Shown: positions 8,595-16,915 of the stretch, in pieces | Layout of the letters: every line of letters begins with the position of its first letter | Numbering within the stretch: position 1 is the first letter of the stretch | Assembly: GCF_037976825.1 (NCBI RefSeq) | Contig: NZ_CP150269.1 | Location: forward strand, 3,175,501-3,239,500 | Source: Paenibacillus sp. FSL K6-1330 | GTDB lineage: Bacteria; Bacillota; Bacilli; Paenibacillales; Paenibacillaceae | Direction of reading: 5' to 3' | Length of the DNA stretch: 64,000 bases | Made by a program: the position numbers and the translations under genes | The notes under the pieces: generated by a model | What the model was told of the DNA's origin: nothing | The model's input: the letters and a program-made list of their open reading frames with translations, nothing else | The model's database searches: none

Positions 8595-8751
8595 ATGATT
8601 AATATTCAAGATATTCTGCCTCATAGGTATCCATTTTTGTTAATTGATAAAGTGCTGGAAGTCGAAAAACAAATGGGCTAAGGGATATAAAAATGTTTCA
8701 AGTAATGAGTGGTATATGAATGAACGGAATGATGTTATTCTAGTACATTGA
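8595..8751 (+). pseudogene. fabZ remnant (3-hydroxyacyl-ACP dehydratase N-terminus)
   Basis: ATG 8595 begins INIQDILPHRYPFLLIDKVL then EVEKQMG and a stop. IPHRYPFLLxDxVxE is the signature start of FabZ. After a frame change near 8680 the next frame reads KGYKNVSSNEWYMNERNDV, which matches the following FabZ strand with the catalytic region missing. It is a short decayed copy, and the real fatty acid synthesis gene must be elsewhere. Confidence 0.7.
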
Positions 8752-8861
8752 TAATAGAGGCAACGATAATACCCGGTTTGAAACCATTCCAACTGTTCGT
8801 CATTCGTATACCTGCTCAATGTTTTTAATCGAGTAAATGCAATCAACCAATAGCTAAATAA

Positions 8862-9212
8862 TTATCTAATGTAAGACTTAGCTTTCTCAATATATCTGTA
8901 GATTTTCAAATCCATTCCATGATCTTTCTCATCAGGGTTTTCAACGTGAAATCGTTCAATCGTTCCTTCCAACTCAGGATCTCGTTCATTGAACATAGCC
9001 TGACTCTCATCTAAACGTTTGGCTAAAGCGATAATCTCTTCATTTTCGGGAGGTACTCCCTGTTCAAATCCTTTGATTAGTTTGGAGACGACTTCATTCG
9101 ACTCACTTCTCAATTTCTTAAATTCCTCCAGACCCAATTCATTTTTCACTTGTTCTATTCTCTTACTCAGTCTTTCCTGTTGCTCTGGTGTAAAATAGTC
9201 CCATACTCCCAT
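8862..9212 (-). CDS. Stand-alone TipAS antibiotic-recognition domain protein
   Basis: A 116-residue all-helical protein opening WDYFTPEQQERLSKRIEQVK, with an ALAKRLDE segment as in the TipAS domain (PF07739). In TipAL this domain binds thiopeptides covalently and sits behind a MerR helix-turn-helix. Here the domain is free, like TipAS itself, and starts at ATG 9212 behind GGAGAGAGGG. Free TipAS can sequester thiopeptide antibiotics, but that role is inference. Confidence 0.7.
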   Translation of the reverse strand: MGVWDYFTPEQQERLSKRIEQVKNELGLEEFKKLRSESNEVVSKLIKGFEQGVPPENEEIIALAKRLDESQAMFNERDPELEGTIERFHVENPDEKDHGMDLKIYRYIEKAKSYIR

Positions 9213-9415
9213 ATCCCTCTCTCCTCCAATTCAAGGTATTTTTAGGAAATTGATCGGAGTTAATCAACAGCAGTGTTGAATAACCTATCGTATGATTATA
9301 TTAAAAAAAATTAATGACCTATTCAATCATTGATATTATCCAGATCTGTTGCATAATCGATATCTGTGATAAGAACTGTCGATTTTCTTAAAAATTAAAT
9401 CAGAGTTGAATCAGT

Positions 9416-10048
9416 ATGGCCGAGAAAATGGATCGTCGAAAGGCACGAACAAGAGCAGTGCTATACAAAGCTCTCATAAAGGTACTGGAGGAAAAAGGAC
9501 CATCCCGTATTACCGTCAGTGATATTACGGAGAAAGCGGGTTTAAACCGCAGCACCTTCTATTTACACTATACAGATGCAATCGAATTACTCGAACGGGT
9601 GAAAGCTGACATATGGACGGGCTTGTCAGAGAGGATGAAGAATCTTAATCCTTACAACTATCTGTCCTACGCTGTCAAAAATGAGCCCGATCCCGCAATG
9701 GTGAAGGTTATCGAATACTACGGCGAGCACGCTGATTTCTTCAAGGTTATCCTTGGCCCAAATGGAGATCCTGCTTTCGCTGTTCGAATTAAGGATTTTT
9801 TGAAAGAACATCACCTCTCCAAAATCCTCGATAACCGACCGGATTTGGCCGATACGATCGTCCCGAAGGACTATATGATTGCTTACTTCGCTGCCTCCAA
9901 TCTCAGCATTCTTCTGAACTGGATCGAAACTGGAATGCAGCAATCTCCCCGAACCATTGCACTTATGATTACCAGTATCCTGAGCAGCGGGATAAATCAA
10001 TTGTACGGAATTTCCCCAACAATGGGATCTGATCCAGTTAGGACATAA
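9416..10048 (+). CDS. TetR-family regulator with TetR_C_7-like C-terminus
   Basis: A 210-residue repressor. The N-terminal helix-turn-helix is at residues 8-55 (RAVLYKALIKVLEEKGPSRI, then TVSDITEKAGLNRSTFYLHY). The C-terminal ligand domain ends with a helix typical of the Bacillales TetR_C_7 type. No good Shine-Dalgarno precedes ATG 9416. The neighbouring genes are unrelated, so the target is unknown. Confidence 0.8.
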   Translation: MAEKMDRRKARTRAVLYKALIKVLEEKGPSRITVSDITEKAGLNRSTFYLHYTDAIELLERVKADIWTGLSERMKNLNPYNYLSYAVKNEPDPAMVKVIEYYGEHADFFKVILGPNGDPAFAVRIKDFLKEHHLSKILDNRPDLADTIVPKDYMIAYFAASNLSILLNWIETGMQQSPRTIALMITSILSSGINQLYGISPTMGSDPVRT

Positions 10049-10104
10049 GCCTTTAATCCGAACCAAAATTATTAGATGTTTGATCTGGGGAGGGGATTAC
10101 TTCA

Positions 10105-10301
10105 GTTAACATATTATTAATGCTTCGGTCCTGTCGACCCTAGGTCCGGCAGCAGTCCGAAGCGGGATCGATGAATCATTTCAGTATACAAGAAGCGAAT
10201 TCAGCCGGACACACCCGTACCAGCTAACTGCGTCGAGGCCAGTCGCTTCGCTCCTTTAAGGTGGTGGGGCGTCGTGAATACACGAACGTTACCAGAAATG
10301 A
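10105..10301 (+). repeat. Hairpin repeat, copy 3
   Basis: The left end is TTAACATATTATTAATGCTT and the right end is CGTGAATACACGAACGTTA then CCAGAAAT. The internal block GGACACACCCGTACCAGCTA followed by ACTGCGTCGAGGCCA parallels copy 1, and CCAGTCGCTTCGCTCCTTTA parallels copy 4. The ankyrin gene starts 147 nt downstream. Confidence 0.55.
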
Positions 10302-10447
10302 TTGCAAGATAATGTTAAATAATATATTCTTGAAATTTGATTTCAATTGCAATTTTTAATGCTGCAAAATGAAAAATATGGTAAAATGTAGAGTTTATAT
10401 GTGATGAAGAAAATTTATTAACTCTGACGTAAGGAGAGAAAGTACAT

Positions 10448-11503
10448 ATGGGCAAGAAAAGAAAAACCTTACCGAAAAATTTTGATGAGCTCATTGAAGC
10501 AGGAGAGCTATCTGCATTAAAAGAGGTGTTTACCCAATGTGAATTGGATGCCCGTGGCGGTTACAGTAAATCAACAGCCTTGAGCTTTTACCAAGTACCG
10601 AATGAATTGGTTCGCTGGCTCGTGGAACAGGGTGCTGATATAAATGCTAGAGATAATTACGGAGCAACGCCTTTGCACAAACATGCAATGAGTTGGTGTG
10701 GTAATACGGAGTTGCTGCTTGATTTGGGTGCAGATACAGAAGCCACTGATTATCAAAGCGAGACACCTTTATTTGCCGCCGCAGGTTCATTTAAACCAAA
10801 AGCGGTTCACACATTGGTTACTAAAGGTGCAAATATCAGCGCAAAAAATAAGATGAAACAGACTCCATTAGAAAAAGCTTTGGCATTGTGCAAAAACGCG
10901 GATATTGTCAATATGGCGGAAGTTGCCGATATTTTGCTTAACGCTGGAACAACTGTAACGCCGGAAATGAAAGATTCTGTTAAACGAATCGGAAATGACT
11001 TTGAATTTCACAGAGAAGGTTTTAATAAAGAATATTTGAATCAAACCGATGAGGCACTTTTACGTCTATATGAGCTATTTGATGTTACTCCAGTAGAGAA
11101 GCGAAAGACGCACGACGGCGCCTCTTCAATAACAGTATCAACAAAGGGATGGCAGGCACAACATAATGAACTCTGGAATTTACTTATCCCTTCAAAAGGA
11201 CATGCGAAAACCCTACAGGGGGAGGTTATCCGGATTACCGGTAAAGTGTCATACGAAATTTTAGATAATGGCGGTATTAACTGGGATAATCAATATCGTA
11301 AAATGCTCAATAGTTTGATTCATTACTTTAGCTTGGGTACACCATTAAATCCCGTTTCACTTCAGGAGGCAGTAACATTAGCGAAAGAACTTCACAACGG
11401 AAATGGTAGTGATGAACCTGCGAGACTGTGCGAACTGGCAGTGCATTGGGTACTCAGCAATCCGAATCCTATTACTCTGGAACAGCCTGACTATAAGCGA
11501 TAA
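10448..11503 (+). CDS. Ankyrin-repeat protein
   Basis: A 351-residue protein without a signal peptide. Residues 30-170 hold about four ankyrin repeats (VEQGADINARDNYGATPLHK; LDLGADTEATDYQSETPLFA; VTKGANISAKNKMKQTPLEK). Residues 190-351 form an unrecognised domain that seems particular to this family. AAGGAGAG precedes the ATG. Ankyrin repeats bind protein partners; no partner is encoded nearby. It stands alone between a hairpin repeat and a long non-coding stretch. Confidence 0.8.
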   Translation: MGKKRKTLPKNFDELIEAGELSALKEVFTQCELDARGGYSKSTALSFYQVPNELVRWLVEQGADINARDNYGATPLHKHAMSWCGNTELLLDLGADTEATDYQSETPLFAAAGSFKPKAVHTLVTKGANISAKNKMKQTPLEKALALCKNADIVNMAEVADILLNAGTTVTPEMKDSVKRIGNDFEFHREGFNKEYLNQTDEALLRLYELFDVTPVEKRKTHDGASSITVSTKGWQAQHNELWNLLIPSKGHAKTLQGEVIRITGKVSYEILDNGGINWDNQYRKMLNSLIHYFSLGTPLNPVSLQEAVTLAKELHNGNGSDEPARLCELAVHWVLSNPNPITLEQPDYKR

Positions 11504-11692
11504 CAAGGGGAAATTATTTTAATTCAATACAATTAAACGAACGGAGTGAAATGTTTCGCTCTTGTTCCAAACTAAAAAATAATGTTCCTGTGAGCATATT
11601 ATTTTTGAACGAGAAACTCCAGCACATGGGTAATACTGTTTCAAGAACTTCTTTCTTTACCAAAGACAGATTTCCTTGTGTTACATTTTAAA

Positions 11693-11737
11693 GAGGGCGT
11701 CCCTCAGCCATCTACATGGCTGAAGAACGCCCTCCTT
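11693..11737 (+). terminator. Strong hairpin in the gap after the ankyrin gene
   Basis: GAGGGCGT (11693-11700) pairs with ACGCCCTC (11727-11734), with a nested CAGCCA/TGGCTG stem, followed by CTTT. It could end ankyrin transcription, although it lies 190 bp downstream. The rest of 11504-12157 holds a small GAACGGAGTGAAA hairpin near 11540 and no convincing gene. Confidence 0.5.
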
Positions 11738-12157
11738 TAAGTTCTAAATATTCTGATAATAAAAACTTTTATTATCAATTTTAATCGCTTACATTCATGA
11801 CTAACTCTCTCTGTTTGCGCAGAAGGTCATTTAATGGTTACTTGTATACAAAATGAGCGGGAGAAGAACTTGGAATATTTCGTAGAAGACTCTTGTCTTA
11901 ATTCCACTCTAATTAATTATTCGTGAATCAGCTCAATCTATTGGAAGGTCGTCTGCTTGTAAGGAGGGAGTAATTATCGTACTGTCTCTTTTTGGCTTTT
12001 GTAACTGCTCCGACAGTCATAGAAGAAGTAACCAGTAAATTACCAGGATCCGGTCGTTGACGAATAGATATATTATTAATTTTATGGTGCTTATAGATAT
12101 GAGGGAAATGCTAGATCGTGTACGGAATGATGGTACTGTAGTGCAACCTTACTTTCT

Positions 12158-12409
12158 TTACTCAGTTTCTTCCCCAAGTAAATACCCCACAGAGATTTCC
12201 AAAGCTTTGGCGATCATCACGACTTCATAGTCTTGAACGAGACGATCTTGACCCTCCAGACGTGAGAGACTGGTCTGACTGATATCTAGCCCTAATGTTT
12301 GCAATCTGGCAAGGAATTCTCTTTGCTTGATCCCTCTACTTTTCCGGATAGCTATCACTCGGGAACCGATAATATTTTTGTTCCCAGGTGGTTCTTGTCT
12401 ATGCTTCAT
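12158..12409 (-). CDS. XRE-family helix-turn-helix regulator
   Basis: An 83-residue single-domain protein. The Cro/CI-type helix-turn-helix is IGSRVIAIRKSRGIKQREFL then TLGLDISQTSLSRLEGQDR, ending in the tetramer/dimer strand VGYLLGEE. ATG 12409 is preferred over an upstream GTG because GAGGGG lies 8 nt before it. It is divergent from the Spo0E-like gene, which may share control. Confidence 0.8.
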   Translation of the reverse strand: MKHRQEPPGNKNIIGSRVIAIRKSRGIKQREFLARLQTLGLDISQTSLSRLEGQDRLVQDYEVVMIAKALEISVGYLLGEETE

Positions 12410-12571
12410 CAGTAACACCCCTCATTTCATCCAAATTGTAAGAGAAATTACGGTTGTTTTAATGCGAATATCGAATTAAAATAAAATAAACCGATAATCG
12501 CATTAAAAAGACTGCTCCTTCTAGCATTAACAAGAGAAGATGAATTTTAGACCCATCGGAGGTGTGGATGG

Positions 12572-12757
12572 ATGAGCCGGTTGCACAACTTATTGGAGGA
12601 GGAACGGCGAAAGCTGAATAAGCTTGGAGAAGAGTCAGTGAAGCAGTCGATTCCGTTATCCGATAACCCTGAGGTTCTGGCACAGAGCCGAAGGGTCGAT
12701 GAACTGGTAGCCCGATATGAAGACATGAAAGCGAGACGTAATCGGGTTGCACGATGA
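12572..12757 (+). CDS. Spo0E-like aspartyl-phosphate phosphatase family peptide
   Basis: A 61-residue two-helix protein. NLLEEERRKLNKLGEE and EVLAQSRRVDELVARYEDMK reproduce the Spo0E layout, with the S-x-x-x-D motif (here SRRVD) that carries the catalytic Asp. Spo0E-type enzymes dephosphorylate Spo0A and delay sporulation. GGAGGTGTGG lies ahead of ATG 12572. Paenibacillus-type genomes often carry several such paralogues. Substrate not shown. Confidence 0.65.
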   Translation: MSRLHNLLEEERRKLNKLGEESVKQSIPLSDNPEVLAQSRRVDELVARYEDMKARRNRVAR

Positions 12758-12790
12758 GTACTGTAAATGAGAGGTAGGGGAGGCAAAACA

Positions 12791-13120
12791 ATGGAATTTC
12801 CACCGTGGTTTCAACAAGCGCTTCAAAGCAGACTGGATGAAGTGTCTGCACGAATCGAACATGATCCTGAATTAAGTCAGGTATGTGGGGAAGCAGACGA
12901 GGCGTTTGAAGCGTTGTTTGCAGGCAAGGACGTGAAGCGGATGCCTGAATATGCAGAGTGGGGGAATCATCATATCATAAGCAAAGGGATACAGAATGAG
13001 CTGCTGTACATGCAAGGGCTACGGGATGGCATTCAACTCACTGTATCCTTGCTGAGTCATTCGATGAGATCAGATGGAGAAAGCGAAAAGCCAAATGTCC
13101 ATAAAGCGAAACAACCTTGA
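12791..13120 (+). CDS. Conserved hypothetical protein after the Spo0E-like gene
   Basis: A 109-residue acidic, helical protein (MEFPPWFQQALQSRLDEVSA; NELLYMQGLRDGIQLTVSLL). ATG 12791 is chosen because GAGGTAGGGGAGG lies just upstream. The gap to the Spo0E-like gene is 33 bp, so they are probably co-transcribed and both end at the terminator at 13135. There are no membrane segments and no recognised family. Confidence 0.6.
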   Translation: MEFPPWFQQALQSRLDEVSARIEHDPELSQVCGEADEAFEALFAGKDVKRMPEYAEWGNHHIISKGIQNELLYMQGLRDGIQLTVSLLSHSMRSDGESEKPNVHKAKQP

Positions 13121-13134
13121 ATTGAACTAAAATA

Positions 13135-13170
13135 AGCCGAAGCTTCAGTATTACACGCTTCGGCTATTTT
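13135..13170 (+). terminator. Terminator after the Spo0E-like unit
   Basis: AGCCGAAGC pairs with GCTTCGGCT, followed by ATTTTATG. Confidence 0.8.
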
Positions 13171-13424
13171 ATGTTCTTCCTTATACTGTCCCTTACTTCA
13201 TTCTTTATCTCTACTCACCGACTTGAACCACTCCACACTACTTGGGTATCTGGTCACCGCTATTGGATTTTTCCAATGGGTAACAAATTGATATGATGTA
13301 TTATATTACGTAGCAGCCTTACCAATGTGTACGAAATAGATTTGAAATAAGCTTTAAAATAAAAGAAGAAATAAACAAGACAAAATGGAATAAAGAATAG
13401 GGTGCTTTACTCAAAAGGTCCATC

Positions 13425-13553
13425 GTATAACATCGTATCTACGCTTCGGGGAACAAGAGAAGTGAATTCAACTCACAACCTTGTGAGGCTAAGTCCGTCG
13501 AACCCAGTCGCTGGCTCTCCTTTAAGCCTCTCGGGTTCGCGCGTTATACGCAA
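13425..13553 (+). repeat. Hairpin repeat, copy 4
   Basis: The left end is TATAACATCGTATCTACGCTTCGG (split here as TATAACATCG and TATCTACGCTTCGG). The right end is GGGTTCGCGCGTTATACG. The middle CCAGTCGCTGGCTCTCCTTTA matches copy 3. The remainder of 13166-13916 holds the fragment at 13598 and otherwise nothing recognisable. Confidence 0.5.
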
Positions 13554-13597
13554 TTGCCTAAAGCAAAGCATTATAAAAAAGAAAGGAAGATATACTT

Positions 13598-13726
13598 ATG
13601 TGGGTTCCTTATGAAACAATAAGAAAACATCCTCTAGATTTTCTTGTACAGTATCGTTTTTATACACCTGAAGAAGGTAGTAGACGAAATCTTTTTTCTC
13701 AAGGATATGGACAAATTCTTATATAG
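13598..13726 (+). pseudogene. Truncated small gene (EF-Tu-related hypothetical family)
   Basis: ATG 13598 follows GAAAGGAAG. The 42-residue frame contains WVPYETIRKHPLDFLVQYRF then YTPEEGSRRN. This resembles the N-terminus of a Bacillales family of about 100-120 residues annotated as EF-Tu-like, with a Q-Y-R-x-Y-x-x-E-E-G-x-R core. It stops early after GYGQILI and the next frames do not continue it. Family recall is tentative. Confidence 0.4.
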
Positions 13727-13916
13727 AAGATCATTGAAATTAGGGAAGCTTGCTCAAAGAAGAAGTAACTAAGAACGTTATCTGAAATCGTCGGGATAAA
13801 AATATGTTTAAACGCCAGGATCTCAAGAAATTGGTTCAACTAGAATATAACCATAGTCAGAATTTATATTATTAATCTTCGCAACTTTTGTAATTAATAT
13901 ATTGGGCGGTGTGAAT

Positions 13917-14351
13917 ATGGAAGTTATAATACGTGAAATTGAAGTAAATGATTATCCTGAGGTAGTAACATTATGGATTAATGTGTTAGGAAACCGTAAG
14001 GTTAATCTTGATAATTTTTCCGTTACGCTAGAGAGAATGAATAAAGATGGGAACTATAAAACATTTGTAGCATTATTTGAAAATAAAGTGGTTGGTTTTA
14101 TTACAACGGTACAGGCGTTATCATTTGGAGATGAAATTGGTTACTTACACATCCAGGGTCTTGCTGTGCAAATAGAACTTCAGAATAAAGGAATAGGAAC
14201 AAAATTGCTTAAATATGTGGAGGATTATTCCAAGGGGAAAGGGATTTCAACCATAATCTTATGTAGTGGATTCAAACGCACAGATGCCCATGCCTTTTAT
14301 GAACATAATGGTTATGACAAAGATTCATACTGCTTTGACAAAGGTCTTTGA
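13917..14351 (+). CDS. GNAT-family N-acetyltransferase
   Basis: A 144-residue single-domain acetyltransferase. Motif A is YLHIQGLAVQIELQNKGIGT then KLLKYVE, with the R/Q-x-x-G-x-G/A pyrophosphate loop present as QNKGIGT. The C-terminal DAHAFYEHNGY motif is typical. ATG 13917 follows GGGCGGTG. It is an AT-rich accessory gene. The next gene starts 96 bp downstream on the same strand. Substrate unknown. Confidence 0.85.
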   Translation: MEVIIREIEVNDYPEVVTLWINVLGNRKVNLDNFSVTLERMNKDGNYKTFVALFENKVVGFITTVQALSFGDEIGYLHIQGLAVQIELQNKGIGTKLLKYVEDYSKGKGISTIILCSGFKRTDAHAFYEHNGYDKDSYCFDKGL

Positions 14352-14447
14352 CTTTGTAGAAGAGAATTTGTTTAACAGGCTTTTCAGAGAGGCAATTCGA
14401 GGAGCAGATTGTGAAGTAAGATCATTATATTACGTGGAGGCAATCAT

Positions 14448-15197
14448 ATGAACAAAACTTTTAGCAATATACATAACACGAATAAGATTTATTGGGACGA
14501 GAACGGTAATGATTTTTTAGAAGCAATTGTACTGCCTTATTACGGTTGTAATACTTTAACGGAAAATGAATTAAACTTATTTGGTGATGTAGCAGGCAAA
14601 AAACTTTTAGATATTGGATGCGGCAACGGTGAATCTCTTAAATATCATGGCAATAACAAGGCCGCTGAGCTATGGGGAATAGATATTTCTAAAAACCAAA
14701 TTGAGAAGGCAGCGAAATGCCTTTCAGAAAGTGGCTATACAGCTAAGCTGATTTGTGGGGCAATGGAAGAGGAACACGGACTACCATCCGATTATTTTGA
14801 TTATGTTTATTCAATTTATGCAATTGGATGGACAACGGATATACAGGGTACATTCAACAGGGTTGCATCATATTTGAAAAAGGATGGTGTGTTTATTTTC
14901 AGTTGGTCGCATCCTATCCATATGAGCGTGGCATTTGAAGAAGGAAGAGCCTTTTTTAAAAATAGCTATTTTGATGAAGCATGGTCTGAGCGAGATCTTG
15001 ACGGAAAAAATGTTTTACTTTGCTCCCGCAAAATATCAACTTACGTGAACACCTTGGCGAAGGCAGGTTTTGTAATTGAGCAATTGATTGAGCAGACAAA
15101 CGACGAAACTTTGCAATTAACAGGCGAACTTAGTGATTGGAACAAAAAATCGCAAATGGTTCCGTTAACAGCAATTTTTAAAGCAAGGAAGCTGTAG
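14448..15197 (+). CDS. Class I SAM-dependent methyltransferase
   Basis: A 249-residue protein. Motif I is LLDIGCGNGESLKYHG (residues 53-68) and the acidic ribose-binding residue is in GIDISKNQIEKA. The later motif is YVYSIYAIGWTTD. There is no membrane segment. GTGGAGG precedes ATG 14448. It is probably a stand-alone small-molecule methyltransferase picked up with the accessory segment. Confidence 0.85.
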   Translation: MNKTFSNIHNTNKIYWDENGNDFLEAIVLPYYGCNTLTENELNLFGDVAGKKLLDIGCGNGESLKYHGNNKAAELWGIDISKNQIEKAAKCLSESGYTAKLICGAMEEEHGLPSDYFDYVYSIYAIGWTTDIQGTFNRVASYLKKDGVFIFSWSHPIHMSVAFEEGRAFFKNSYFDEAWSERDLDGKNVLLCSRKISTYVNTLAKAGFVIEQLIEQTNDETLQLTGELSDWNKKSQMVPLTAIFKARKL

Positions 15198-15297
15198 TCG
15201 GGTGATATCTTTGCGATGCCATCAGGATAATACTCTTGAAATACTTGTATATAAAGGCTGGGTTTGAATGAGAGATTTGGAAATAGGAAGTACACGA

Positions 15298-15380
15298 GAT
15301 AACTCAGACGACACACGAGCCGACCTAAGATAGGAGCTATCTAAGGCCGGCTCGCGTCTTGAAAACAGGAACGTTAGAGG
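15298..15380 (+). repeat. Hairpin repeat, copy 5 (attC-like fold)
   Basis: The 83-nt element GATAAC...CGTTAGAGG folds into a long imperfect hairpin. AGACG pairs with CGTCT, CGAGCCG with CGGCTCG, and AGATAG with CTATCT at the tip, with AAC/GTT at the ends. It follows the methyltransferase gene and lies 16 nt before the FlaR-type fragment. Similarity to copy 2 is direct (AGATA/TATCT tip, CGTTA then AGGAAAT). Confidence 0.6.
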
Positions 15381-15395
15381 AAATTATTGCATCAT

Positions 15396-15503
15396 ATGAA
15401 GTTTCAAAGAGAGCTTATTCAAAATGATGAATGGATTATTGATGGAAATTATAATAGAACAATAGATATTAGAAATTTCGGGAGCATTATTTTCGGGTGG
15501 TAG
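15396..15503 (+). pseudogene. FlaR-type nucleotide kinase fragment
   Basis: The 35-residue frame reads FQRELIQNDEWIIDGNYNRT then IDIR. W-I-I-D-G-N-Y-x-x-T-x-D-I-R is the central signature of DNA topology modulation protein FlaR-type small AAA kinases. Both the P-loop N-terminus and the C-terminal half are missing. Confidence 0.6.
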
Positions 15504-15574
15504 AAGAAAGACTGCAATGAAGAAACTTATTGATTACTAAAAAAACGCTGATAGCATGGATTGTCCAGTCTTAT

Positions 15575-16153
15575 TCAAGTAATCCCTTTACTTATTTTTT
15601 TAATGAAATACCTGCTTATTTCTACCCAAAGCCAGCTGTAGAAAAGCGAGAACACATAAACGATGGTGATCGTACTCAGGCTAAATGTAGATGAAACTGC
15701 CGGGCCCAGTACAGGAAATCGAAAAACGTATAGCAACAAAAGGATTCCCGCCCACAAAGACAACGACCCGGTAATCACGACCGGCAAACGTATTTTCAAA
15801 TATATCAGCGAACCGCCAATCCCAAGCCCCAATAAGCCTGTCGTGAAAGGAAAAACGATCAGTTCGCTTGGTTGGATAAAAAAGAGAAGCAACATCGTGA
15901 GCAAATAGGCGGTCAGACCGGAACCGACGGAAAGGATCGTACTTAACACAATGGGGGCTGTGGCGAGGGGACTAATCAAGTAGCCTATCCCTGGCAATAA
16001 CCCTCCCATGGATTGAAAAATGACGGATAGCGCGGCAAGAAAAGCGACCGTAATCATTTTTCTTGTGGCAAATTGGGCCGCTCCAAAACGGGTGTTAATC
16101 TCTGAAACTTCTGGACATACGGGCTTTAACCAGTAATTATTCATGGGATTCAT
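15575..16153 (-). CDS. ECF transporter S component, substrate unknown
   Basis: A 192-residue membrane protein with about five to six hydrophobic segments after a 30-residue cytoplasmic N-terminus (TRKMITVAFLAALSVIFQSM, then GGLLPGIGYLISPLATAPIV). Size and topology fit an ECF substrate-binding S component, and it overlaps the ecfT gene by 4 bp. It does not carry a motif I can tie to thiamine, biotin, folate or cobalamin. The substrate may be linked to the dehydrogenase at the head of the operon. Confidence 0.7.
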   Translation of the reverse strand: MNPMNNYWLKPVCPEVSEINTRFGAAQFATRKMITVAFLAALSVIFQSMGGLLPGIGYLISPLATAPIVLSTILSVGSGLTAYLLTMLLLFFIQPSELIVFPFTTGLLGLGIGGSLIYLKIRLPVVITGSLSLWAGILLLLYVFRFPVLGPAVSSTFSLSTITIVYVFSLFYSWLWVEISRYFIKKISKGIT

Positions 16154-16914
16154 CGTTCAAAAACTTCTCCTTTCAACAGCACATGGATCAGAAGCAGAGC
16201 CAGCGCAGAAATGATCGTCAACCAATCGCGCCAACTAAACTGTAAACGGCGTGCCCGGATTTTATTTCCCGGTAAGTAACAGCGAGCGTCCATCGCGAGA
16301 GCCAGTTGGTTTGCACGGCGAAGCACGGCAACGAACAGCGCGACGAGAAGCTGAAGAAGAGATTGTAATGTGGTTCGAAGGCCTTCGCCTTTATAACGCG
16401 CGTGTTTCACTTTTTGCGATTTCAACATGGAGTCGACTTCATCAATAAAGAGAGGAATAAACCGGAAGGCCACCGAGATCATAAATACGAAATTCTGAAC
16501 CGGAAATCGAATGCGAGTAAGCGGGCGTAGGATGGACGCTAGTCCGTCAGCCAGCTTGGTCAGGGGAGTCGTTGCACTGAGCGCTATAGCCGTTGTGATA
16601 AAAAAAATGAGCTTGCAAGGCAGGAGAATTGCATGTTTAAGATCGCCTAACAGGATGTGGAAACAAAACAGCGTGAGCAGAAGGGGAAGCATACCCTGCA
16701 GGCCGTTCCATAAATAAGCTAGGGGCAATCGGGCGGCGAGAACCAACAACAACCCAACGATTGCATAGAAAACCACGCTGACTAGATCATTTGAAATGGT
16801 AACCAAAGATAAATATGTCGCTGTAAAGATAAGTTTTGAACGAGGATCCAAGTCCTGCAAAAAAGAGCGCGTGTTCATAGACGGCCCGAAAGACAGCAAC
16901 TTCAACCATTGCAC
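16150..16914 (-). CDS. ecfT: ECF transporter transmembrane component EcfT
   Basis: A 254-residue protein starting SMNTRSFLQDLDPRSKLIFT. The D-P-R-x-K-L motif is the EcfT N-terminal signature, and the coupling-helix regions RRANQLALAMDARCY and FRFIPLFIDEV carry the A-R-G-type motif in modified form (AMDAR). It connects the two ATPases to the S component in the membrane. It overlaps the S-component gene by 4 bp and follows ecfA2 directly. Confidence 0.9.
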   Translation of the reverse strand: MQWLKLLSFGPSMNTRSFLQDLDPRSKLIFTATYLSLVTISNDLVSVVFYAIVGLLLVLAARLPLAYLWNGLQGMLPLLLTLFCFHILLGDLKHAILLPCKLIFFITTAIALSATTPLTKLADGLASILRPLTRIRFPVQNFVFMISVAFRFIPLFIDEVDSMLKSQKVKHARYKGEGLRTTLQSLLQLLVALFVAVLRRANQLALAMDARCYLPGNKIRARRLQFSWRDWLTIISALALLLIHVLLKGEVFER

Positions 16915-16915
16915 G

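Noticed and set aside
12158..13120. Prophage regulatory module
   Set aside because: The XRE protein is next to a Spo0E-like gene, with no integrase, repressor pair or phage structural genes.
13402..13614. Plus-strand open frame over hairpin repeat copy 4
   Set aside because: It spans the repeat, and its peptide (SPSNPVAGSPLSLSG) is translated palindrome sequence.
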